A stretch of 64,000 nt of DNA, from positions 930,001-994,000 of the forward strand of contig NZ_JAMZMJ010000001.1 of NCBI RefSeq assembly GCF_024714495.1, written 5' to 3'. A program made the translations under genes and the position numbers. Numbering within the stretch: position 1 is the stretch's first letter; the number at the start of each line of letters is the position of its first letter. The notes beneath the pieces were generated by a model. It saw nothing but the letters and a program-made list of their open reading frames with translations, was not told where the DNA came from and did not search any database. The stretch comes from Marinoscillum pacificum. GTDB lineage: Bacteria > Bacteroidota > Bacteroidia > Cytophagales > Cyclobacteriaceae. This document shows, in pieces, positions 9,045 through 15,904 of the stretch.

Positions 9045-9239
9045 TCACGTAACTGTTTCAACGAGCAGCTTTCGAACATTCGAACTATTCAAAACATGTA
9101 TTATCATTAATAACTGTTTTAATGTGAAATGATCAAAGCCGTTAATGATAAAATAATGATCAGCAACTTCTTGAAAGTTCACACGATTACCATCTACCCC
9201 AAACTGAACACCATCAAAAAAGAGAATATTTTCTTCCAT
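9045..9239 (-). CDS. Possible small protein, 64 residues, unknown
   Basis: An ATG at 9239 opens a 64-residue frame beginning MEENILFFDGVQFGVDG and ending RKLLVETVT. Composition is balanced and not obviously spurious, and it would lead the minus-strand transcript into the REC-AraC gene starting at 8905. No family is recognised. It could equally be chance coding in the 430-base gap between the REC-AraC and der genes. Without it, that gap holds only the der promoter element and a run of AT-rich sequence. Confidence 0.3.
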   Translation of the reverse strand: MEENILFFDGVQFGVDGNRVNFQEVADHYFIINGFDHFTLKQLLMIIHVLNSSNVRKLLVETVT

Positions 9240-9320
9240 TTCAGTAAATAATTCTATCTAATTACGATCTAATCAATGCATTTGGATTCCTGAATTAAAA
9301 AGTCTTTAGATGAAAAGGTC

Positions 9321-9328
9321 TAACTTTG
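9321..9328 (+). promoter_or_regulatory. -7 promoter element of der, implying a very short leader
   Basis: TAACTTTG is an exact match to the Bacteroidota -7 consensus TAnnTTTG. Only seven bases (CGCCACA) separate it from the der ATG at 9336. Transcription would be expected to begin at or within a few bases of the start codon, so the der mRNA may be leaderless or nearly so. A -33 TTTG at the expected spacing is not evident. Confidence 0.6.
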
Positions 9329-9335
9329 CGCCACA

Positions 9336-10649
9336 ATGGCAAACATCGTAGCAATAGTAGGAAGACCCAATGTTGGTAAGTCAACTTTTTTCAACCGGTT
9401 GGTGGAAAAAAAGCAAGCCATAATGGACAATGAAAGTGGGGTAACCAGAGACCGTCATTACGGGTACTCTGAGTGGAATGGAAAGTCCTTTACAGTAATT
9501 GATACTGGAGGATATGTAGAAGGATCGGAAGACATTTTTGAGGGAGCAATCCGTGAACAAGTAAAAGAAGCTTTAGAAGAAGCCAACGTTATTCTGTTCA
9601 TGGTTGACTGTCATACTGGGTTGCATGGTTTAGACCAGGACTTTGCCAATGTGGTTCGTGAGATTAAGAAACCAGTAATTATTGTTGCCAATAAAGCTGA
9701 TAATGCTGAGAAATCCTATATGGCAAGTGAGTTTTATCAATTGGGTATCAGCGAACAAATACTTCCAATAGCATCGATTAGTGGTGCTGGAACGGGAGAT
9801 TTATTGGATGAAGTAGTAGAATACTTTGAGCCAGATCCGGAGGTTGACACAGAGGAAAACGCGGTTCCTCGAATCGCAATTGTCGGCAGACCAAATGTTG
9901 GAAAATCCTCTTTCCTAAATGCTCTGTTAGGCAAGGATCGATCTATTGTAACGAACATAGCCGGAACCACTAGAGATGCAATAGATAGTCGATACAATCT
10001 TTTCGGAAAAGACTTTATACTTACCGACACTGCTGGGATACGTAAAAAAGCCAGAGTAAAAGAAGATATTGAATTCTACTCTGTTTTGAGGGCTATTCAA
10101 GCATTGCAGGATTCTGATGTGTGTGTGGTAGTTTTAGATGCCACTAATGGAATTGAAGCTCAAGATCTCAACATTATTAACCTGGCACATAAGTACAAAA
10201 AAGGCTGTGTGATCATGGTTAACAAGTGGGACTTGTATGAGAAAGATCACAAGTCTGCAGATGACTACAAAAAGCATATCGCTGAGAAACTTGGGCCTCT
10301 GTCCTATATTCCTGTTGTCTTCACTTCTGTATTAACGAAGCAAAGGATATTCAAAGTAGTAGAATTGGCTCTAGAAGTAGCTGGTAATAAACATAAGAAA
10401 ATTAGTACTTCTCTGCTAAATGAGAAAATGCTGAAGGAAATTGAAAATTACCCACCTCCTGCTGTGAGAGGAAAGCACATCAAAATCAAATACATAACAC
10501 AACTTCCTACCAACTCTCCAACGTTCGCATTTTTCTGCAACCATCCTAAGGATATTAAAGAATCGTACGAGAGATTCCTGGTCAATAAATTGAGACTTCA
10601 TTTCGATTTTGAGGGAGTGCCACTTAAAGCAGTATTTAGACAGAAATAA
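9336..10649 (+). CDS. der: Ribosome biogenesis GTPase Der (EngA)
   Basis: The 437-residue length is typical. Two tandem GTPase domains are visible: the first P-loop is GRPNVGKST at residues 9-17 with DTGG at 56-59 and NKAD at 119-122. The second is GRPNVGKSS at 184-192, followed by DTAG and NKWD. A C-terminal KH-like domain follows (KYITQLPTNSPTFAFFCNHP). Der is essential for 50S subunit maturation and acts in the cytoplasm. The start is fixed by the promoter element seven bases upstream. The following SprT-like gene abuts it with no gap, so the two are likely co-transcribed. Confidence 0.97.
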   Translation: MANIVAIVGRPNVGKSTFFNRLVEKKQAIMDNESGVTRDRHYGYSEWNGKSFTVIDTGGYVEGSEDIFEGAIREQVKEALEEANVILFMVDCHTGLHGLDQDFANVVREIKKPVIIVANKADNAEKSYMASEFYQLGISEQILPIASISGAGTGDLLDEVVEYFEPDPEVDTEENAVPRIAIVGRPNVGKSSFLNALLGKDRSIVTNIAGTTRDAIDSRYNLFGKDFILTDTAGIRKKARVKEDIEFYSVLRAIQALQDSDVCVVVLDATNGIEAQDLNIINLAHKYKKGCVIMVNKWDLYEKDHKSADDYKKHIAEKLGPLSYIPVVFTSVLTKQRIFKVVELALEVAGNKHKKISTSLLNEKMLKEIENYPPPAVRGKHIKIKYITQLPTNSPTFAFFCNHPKDIKESYERFLVNKLRLHFDFEGVPLKAVFRQK

Positions 10650-11267
10650 TTGAATTCAGGCAATAGGTATCTCAACGTTTTTGAACGGTTTGTTCCAGAA
10701 CCAGCAGCTGCTTATTGTCTGAAACTTTACGAGTATTTCGGATTCGAATTCAAAATCAAAAAAAGCAGGCAAACCAAACTTGGTGATTATCGGTATTCTC
10801 CACAGACTAAAAAGCACACCATCACCATCAACAATGATTTGAACCCTTATGCTTTTCTAGTAACATATCTCCATGAAGTAGCACATTTGGTGACGTTTGA
10901 TGAACATGGGAGAAAAGCAGCTCCTCATGGCACCGAATGGAAGAATAATTTCAAACGTGTAGCACAACCAGTACTTAACCAGCAAGTTTTTCCAGAAACC
11001 GTATTTATTGCTTTACAGAACTACTTTAAAAACCCAAAAGCTGCCAGCTGCTCAGATCCCGTTCTTTACAATATCTTAAGACAATTTGATGGACCTACAG
11101 ATCTTATCCCATTAAGTAAGATCAAAGTAGGTGACATATTTGATTTTCAAGGAAAAGAATTCCAAAAACTGGAAAAGAAACGCACCAGAAGTGTTTGCTT
11201 GGAAGTAAAGACTAACAGAAGATACCTGATTTCAGAAATTGCGCGAGTTAAAATTGTAAGCGACTAA
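10650..11267 (+). CDS. SprT-like zinc metalloprotein
   Basis: This 205-residue protein carries the metalloprotease motif HEVAH at residues 75-79, with a likely third zinc ligand H93 in APHGTEW, the arrangement of the SprT-like family. The C-terminal zinc ribbon of the family is not obvious; Cys residues are few. The start is TTG directly after the der stop codon (TAATTG). An in-frame stop just before it and no early ATG or GTG after it leave no better choice. Family function is poorly defined in bacteria; in eukaryotes the related SPRTN degrades DNA-protein crosslinks. Coupling to der is clear from the zero gap. Confidence 0.8.
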   Translation: MNSGNRYLNVFERFVPEPAAAYCLKLYEYFGFEFKIKKSRQTKLGDYRYSPQTKKHTITINNDLNPYAFLVTYLHEVAHLVTFDEHGRKAAPHGTEWKNNFKRVAQPVLNQQVFPETVFIALQNYFKNPKAASCSDPVLYNILRQFDGPTDLIPLSKIKVGDIFDFQGKEFQKLEKKRTRSVCLEVKTNRRYLISEIARVKIVSD

Positions 11268-11276
11268 GCTTATGGG

Positions 11277-11302
11277 ATTATAATTATTAATATTATAATT
11301 AT
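11277..11302. repeat. AT-only direct repeat between sprT-like gene and parA
   Basis: ATTATAATTAT occurs twice, at 11277-11287 and 11292-11302, separated by TAAT. Each copy contains the 8-base palindrome ATAATTAT. It lies 10 bases after the SprT-like stop and 67 bases before parA. It may be a terminator-like structure, an operator, or simply AT-rich spacer. Confidence 0.35.
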
Positions 11303-11369
11303 TTCAATACTTCATCTATCTAGTACAACTCTCCTGTTGTTTTACTAAATTAGAAGCAAAAGAACCAGT

Positions 11370-12179
11370 ATGGCCAATACAATTTCCATTTACAACTTTA
11401 AAGGAGGAGTAGGTAAAACAACTACCGCGATTAATTTGGGAATCAGTTGGGCAAAATCTTTTAAGGTTCTTTTAATTGATTTCGACCCACAGTGCAATCT
11501 TTCAAACTCTATCGCACCCGATCATGAGTCTCCTACCATTTATGAGTATTTGAAAAAGGTCATGCACGATCATGAAATTAACCCAAGGCCTGAAGAGATA
11601 ACCCCATACTTACACGTAGTTCCAGGGGACTTACAAATGACTCAAATTGAAAGTAATAATCAGTTTATTTCCTTTGGAAGAGAAATGGTTAGCAAGCTTC
11701 TGATGCACTTTCACCGCGAATACGACTTTGTGATCATGGATTGTCCAACCAATTTCGGCGTATTAGTCAAGTCCATTATAGGCGCATCAAGAAACATCTT
11801 AATTCCTGCTATTGCGGACAATTTCTCAATGACTGGCGTAAAAACATTGATGACCTATTTGGCAGCAGTAGAAAACCACTCCCTTAATATTCTCGGGGTG
11901 TATTTTAACATGTTTAATAATAACATGAATCTCACAGCCAAGAAATTTGAAGAAGCGAAGGATTTGTTCGGTTCCCTTATTTTAGAAAATACGGTAAGCC
12001 GATCGATAAAAGTAGGTGAGGCCAATGATGCTGGTGAATCAATTGCTGATTATTCACCTGACAATCATGCTGCTCAGGATTTCATGAAGCTAAGTGATGA
12101 GCTACTGGCTAAATTCAATAGCCAATCCCTAAATCCTGAATTCATTCTTCCCGATCTTCTCGAACGGATGAAAGGCTAA
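11370..12179 (+). CDS. Orphan ParA/Soj-family ATPase
   Basis: The 269-residue protein has a deviant Walker A, KGGVGKTTT (residues 11-19), switch region LIDFDPQCNLSNSI and VIMDCPTNFGVLVKS, as in ParA/Soj/MinD-type positioning ATPases. These bind ATP, dimerise and associate with DNA or membrane to place cargo. No parB or parS-like site is next to it, and the Bacteroidota chromosomal ParAB pair is normally adjacent, so this may position something else or act with a distant partner. It has about 100 bases of upstream AT-rich sequence and ends convergently, overlapping the next gene by four bases. Confidence 0.85.
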   Translation: MANTISIYNFKGGVGKTTTAINLGISWAKSFKVLLIDFDPQCNLSNSIAPDHESPTIYEYLKKVMHDHEINPRPEEITPYLHVVPGDLQMTQIESNNQFISFGREMVSKLLMHFHREYDFVIMDCPTNFGVLVKSIIGASRNILIPAIADNFSMTGVKTLMTYLAAVENHSLNILGVYFNMFNNNMNLTAKKFEEAKDLFGSLILENTVSRSIKVGEANDAGESIADYSPDNHAAQDFMKLSDELLAKFNSQSLNPEFILPDLLERMKG

Positions 12180-12745
12180 ACACCTAAACGGCGCTGCATC
12201 AATCCAGACACAACCGCATATAAGGTTTTAGGAGTCATTGTTCTCCAATTGATTATCTGCAGTTTACCACCAAAATTGATGTAATTATCAATTTCATATA
12301 CAGCCATTTCTTGCTCTACAAAATCTCTAAAGCAAAGTGCCGCAACCCAACCCTCCTCAACTTCTTCGAACCATTCTTCATAATAGCTATCATCACTACC
12401 ATGAAAATTCAGAATATTCTCTCCTATTAAGATGAACTTATTGATTCCTTGATCAGTGATATGCTCAATGACATTACGCTTCAAATGCATGATATCATTA
12501 TTGATTGCATCATTCCACTCTCCTATGAACTCTAAGACAATAAAACCTTCATCATAGTCGGCATAGAGGATTTTTAAATAAAGTGTCTCAGATCCAAAAT
12601 AATCCCATCCTGGATCAATGTAGTAACCATAGATATTTTCTGAGTAGAGGTCGTAGTTATACTCCTTCCCATAAAAAGGAGACTGCTCATCATGACTTGA
12701 ATCATAATGAGCATGCCATCCATAATAAGGTTCTATTTGATGCAC
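12176..12745 (-). CDS. Conserved-looking hypothetical protein, acidic and aromatic-rich
   Basis: The 189-residue protein is not recognised. It is rich in Tyr, Trp, Asp and Glu, especially in the first 60 residues (PYYGWHAHYDSS, YYIDPGWDYFG) and around 120-135 (DDSYYEEWFEEVEEGW). It has no signal peptide or membrane helix. The start is GTG at 12745, directly after the stop of the nuclease gene (TAAGTG), with an in-frame stop upstream and no early ATG, so it is probably translationally coupled to the nuclease. Its stop overlaps the end of the convergent parA gene by four bases. No function is proposed. Confidence 0.7.
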   Translation of the reverse strand: MHQIEPYYGWHAHYDSSHDEQSPFYGKEYNYDLYSENIYGYYIDPGWDYFGSETLYLKILYADYDEGFIVLEFIGEWNDAINNDIMHLKRNVIEHITDQGINKFILIGENILNFHGSDDSYYEEWFEEVEEGWVAALCFRDFVEQEMAVYEIDNYINFGGKLQIINWRTMTPKTLYAVVSGLMQRRLGV

Positions 12746-14695
12746 TTATTCTTTAATAATCTTATAGGTAAACTCTGAAGTAGATGTCAACACATTGATA
12801 AGGTATATCCCCTCATCCCACTTTGATGTTGACAAAGTAAGATTGGTGTCTAACACTTTTTCTACAATTTTAGATCCGGTCATATTAAAAACAATCACTT
12901 TTATTGGTTCATCGAACTTAAAGTTGAGATGGTCATATACAGGATTTGGATAAACCTTCAATTCCTCGTTTTCCACAGAAAGAACAGTTGTCTCCACGTC
13001 TCTAACAAAGACTAAATCATCTACAGTTCGTGGTGATAATTGATAATCAGCTCCAAACTGACCTACAAAACCTGTTACGTTATAAATACCAGCTGGCACC
13101 TCTGTGCCTACGAGTGGATGACTAGACGAACCAATTCTAAAAGTTAGTGCCCCTGTAGCATCTGTAATGGTAAAGTTTCCTGCAGATCCACCACCTTGAA
13201 AACTAGATCCAGCATCAGCAAATTCCACTTCATTAATTGTAACCAACTGAGATTCATAGCTCTCATCAACTTCATCAATAGTAAGCACCTTAGATTCTGG
13301 TAGATCTACTCCTTGAGCTATAAGTGTAATCACTATTGGTGACTCCTCGATCTGTAGTAGATTGTTATACGATGATAATGTTCCACTTACTAAAACACTA
13401 TCTCCTTGAACCAAATCACCTGATTCATTACCTGCATCAAAACTTCTCACCACTACACCTGCAGTACCATCATAGATCACTCTGCTTGCACTGCTATTGT
13501 TTCCTGCATCAATTACCACTCCGGTTACATAAACTGCAGCTCCAACACCTAATTCTCTTGCAGTGGCAATGCTGATCAATTCAACCCCTCCTTCTGTTCC
13601 GAAAACCTCTAATGTTATGTCATTTGCATCCTCTGTACTATGTGTCACGACATTAGTGTATGAAGCTTCGTCTTCAACCGTCGGCGCAAATTGAAGGTAA
13701 ACGGTATAAATCTCTGTTGTTTCACCTGCTACATGACTAAAAACAGCACTTTCTTCAAATGTTTCTCCATCTGATGAAACCTTAAAAGGAGCATTCACTG
13801 ATACCGTCAAATCCGCAGTTAAATTATATCCAGTAATCGTGTATTGTTGAGTTAATTGAGATCCTGCGGATACTGTTCCAAAGTCCTTGGAGAAATTTAA
13901 CGGATCTACATGCATGTAAGGAGAGGTAGTACTACCCCAAATTTCACCTACCCATTCTGGATGATCGATAAATGGGTTTCTATTTCCTTGATAACCGTAA
14001 GCTTTCTCATGTCTGTCTATTTCATATTGATCAACAGGATCCTCTTCATGCCATTGAATGAGTGTACTCAACACACCCAGTTCAGGATCACCTGAGTAGG
14101 TAACTCGATCCATCAACTCAAGATCTAAATCACTGCTTTCATATCGCATATCCATGTAGAACAGGATTCTGGCAACATCACCTTTGATTTCATCTCTTGG
14201 TTCGAAAAAATCTGCTGTAGTATATGTATCAGGAGCCTCTCCTTCTGCATTTTCTTCAGTATCCTCCACATCACCAAAATCTTTATTACTCTTAGAGGTG
14301 TTAACCGTAGCGTCAGATGGGCGTAAATTATGAACATCAGTATAGGCAGTATCTCCTTCGCTCGCGAATCCATGTGACTTTGGCCAGGTGTGCTCCCTAT
14401 TCCAATAATCCGCCTGATTGCTGCCGGCAAAATTGGCTTTAGGAATAGAGTTATTTTTATAAAAGAGGATAATGTTATCAGAGTTTTCAGGATCCTCATC
14501 TAATTCAGGAAGTATAAAATCTCTGAAATCTCCATATTCATACACCTTATGATTGCTGTTAATCACATGAAGTTTCGTTTTCAGTTCTTCCCCTGTCAAA
14601 CTTTCCGTGCCATCATAATATCCATCTGGTATAGACTGAGCGACACAAAGGTTCAAAAGAACTGTAGATAGGAATAAAGTAGAAAATACTTTCAT
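12746..14695 (-). CDS. Secreted endonuclease I family protein with T9SS sorting domain
   Basis: The 649-residue protein starts with a signal peptide (about residues 1-19, cut near CVAQS). Residues 25-260 are an endonuclease I (EndA/NucM) domain with REHTWPKSHGF near 100-110 and DVHNLRPSD at 120-128, the catalytic His-Asn region of the beta-beta-alpha-metal nucleases. An Ig-like module (about 265-370) and two OB-fold-like modules (about 372-565; IATARELGVGAAVYVTGVV) follow. The last 75 residues (VYPNPVYDHLNF to TYKIIKE) are a type A sorting domain for type IX secretion. It should be an extracellular or surface nuclease. A terminator separates it from the upstream lipoprotein/TonB receptor operon. 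Confidence 0.88.
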   Translation of the reverse strand: MKVFSTLFLSTVLLNLCVAQSIPDGYYDGTESLTGEELKTKLHVINSNHKVYEYGDFRDFILPELDEDPENSDNIILFYKNNSIPKANFAGSNQADYWNREHTWPKSHGFASEGDTAYTDVHNLRPSDATVNTSKSNKDFGDVEDTEENAEGEAPDTYTTADFFEPRDEIKGDVARILFYMDMRYESSDLDLELMDRVTYSGDPELGVLSTLIQWHEEDPVDQYEIDRHEKAYGYQGNRNPFIDHPEWVGEIWGSTTSPYMHVDPLNFSKDFGTVSAGSQLTQQYTITGYNLTADLTVSVNAPFKVSSDGETFEESAVFSHVAGETTEIYTVYLQFAPTVEDEASYTNVVTHSTEDANDITLEVFGTEGGVELISIATARELGVGAAVYVTGVVIDAGNNSSASRVIYDGTAGVVVRSFDAGNESGDLVQGDSVLVSGTLSSYNNLLQIEESPIVITLIAQGVDLPESKVLTIDEVDESYESQLVTINEVEFADAGSSFQGGGSAGNFTITDATGALTFRIGSSSHPLVGTEVPAGIYNVTGFVGQFGADYQLSPRTVDDLVFVRDVETTVLSVENEELKVYPNPVYDHLNFKFDEPIKVIVFNMTGSKIVEKVLDTNLTLSTSKWDEGIYLINVLTSTSEFTYKIIKE

Positions 14696-14720
14696 TAATG
14701 AGCTAATTGGTTTTAAATAA

Positions 14721-14748
14721 AGAAAGCTACCCGCAAAGGTAGCTTTCT
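14721..14748 (-). terminator. Terminator after the lipoprotein gene
   Basis: A perfect 11-base stem (AGAAAGCTACC / GGTAGCTTTCT) with a six-base loop lies 35 bases beyond the lipoprotein stop. On the minus strand it is followed by a T-rich run (TTATTTAAAA). It separates the TonB receptor-lipoprotein transcript from the nuclease gene starting at 14695. Confidence 0.7.
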
Positions 14749-14782
14749 GATAAGTTTTTATAATAATCCTATGAAGGATAGA

Positions 14783-15892
14783 TTATTCATTTACAACGTA
14801 TACTCCACCTTCAAGGATTAGAGATACTTCTTGCAACCCACCAGGGTAAGAATCATAAGTTACAACATACTTTTGACCTTCCTCTGCATCTGGGTGCATA
14901 CCTTGAAGAACGAAATCGATAGCTTCAATGATCAACTCAGTAGTCCAGTAACCACCGTTTGTATTGAAGTTACCATAGCTAGCCAAGTTAGCTCTAGCAT
15001 CAGCATTTCCAAGTGATTCATTTGCAGCAATTGCAGAGTAATCCCCAGCAGCTAAAGTATACTTAATAGTGTTGTCAGGAACCCAAGTAGAACCATCGTT
15101 ACCGAAGTTCAATGAGAAATACTGAGTATCTTCAATAGAAACCCACTCAGTACCGTCATGCTGATAAACTACAAGGAAGTTTTCATATTGACGCTCATCA
15201 TCGCTATTTACATAAGTATATTCGAATACTGCAGTTCTATAATCACCTTCTTCACCATATGCATATGCAGATGTATTAAGTAATTTTTCAATTCTAGCTC
15301 TCGCAGTTGATCTACTTTCAAAGTTGGTATAGCTCTGTCCCATTGCATAGTAATCTTCGTTAGAAGGCACATAAGCAATGTACCACTGACCTGCATAGTA
15401 TGCCAATACAGAAGTTCTAGAAGAAACACCACCCTCATAGTAGTCATAGTTAATCGTAACTATATCTCCTTCAGAAGGATCATCATTTACGTATCTAGCA
15501 GCTTTGAAGATATCACCTCTTGAATTCAAGTTAGGATAGCTCTCTCCTATTGCATCATAATCATCATCAGTCAATGTATATTCTACATCATCATCAACTC
15601 TGATTGGATCGTAGATTGCGTAACCTATTGTAGCGATACTTCCAGCTCCTAAGTGAGAGTAGATATCAGAAAGCAACTCAGGAATTAATTCCTTTGCTTC
15701 ATCTTCGTCATCAAAGTTTGCGAATGACTTTCCTAGATCGTCATAATCATCTTCAGTAAGCGTGTACTGAACATCAGCAGAAACACCCGTTTCGTCTGCG
15801 TCGATCTCGTCATAAAGATCTCCTAATGGCTCACAACCAAACAAGGTAGTAGCAGCAAGAGATACAATTGTTAAATATTTAGTGAATTTCAT
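14783..15892 (-). CDS. Lipoprotein with four related repeats, function unknown
   Basis: The 369-residue protein has a lipoprotein signal (LFGC, lipidated C20). It is strongly acidic. A motif like YTLTEDDYDDLGKSFANF recurs at about residues 43, 105, 177 and 278 (YTLTDDDYDAIGESYPNL, NEDYYAMGQSYTNFESR, YTLAAGDYSAIAANESLG). Each is followed by an Ala/Arg-rich helix and strands such as VTINYDYY or VFEYTYV. It follows the TonB receptor stop by 12 bases and precedes a terminator, so the pair forms one operon. That position suggests a surface-exposed substrate-binding partner of the receptor, as SusD is for SusC, though it is not SusD-like. The ligand is unknown. Confidence 0.82.
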   Translation of the reverse strand: MKFTKYLTIVSLAATTLFGCEPLGDLYDEIDADETGVSADVQYTLTEDDYDDLGKSFANFDDEDEAKELIPELLSDIYSHLGAGSIATIGYAIYDPIRVDDDVEYTLTDDDYDAIGESYPNLNSRGDIFKAARYVNDDPSEGDIVTINYDYYEGGVSSRTSVLAYYAGQWYIAYVPSNEDYYAMGQSYTNFESRSTARARIEKLLNTSAYAYGEEGDYRTAVFEYTYVNSDDERQYENFLVVYQHDGTEWVSIEDTQYFSLNFGNDGSTWVPDNTIKYTLAAGDYSAIAANESLGNADARANLASYGNFNTNGGYWTTELIIEAIDFVLQGMHPDAEEGQKYVVTYDSYPGGLQEVSLILEGGVYVVNE

Positions 15893-15904
15893 TTCTTGTT
15901 CAGT

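Noticed and set aside
8906-9079. 58-residue N-terminal extension of the REC-AraC gene
   Set aside because: The extension resembles no receiver sequence, and the ATG at 8905 matches the start of the paralogous regulator.
14125-14499. 124-codon minus-strand frame inside the nuclease gene
   Set aside because: It is a shifted frame of the nuclease coding sequence with unnatural composition; the nuclease motifs lie in the other frame.
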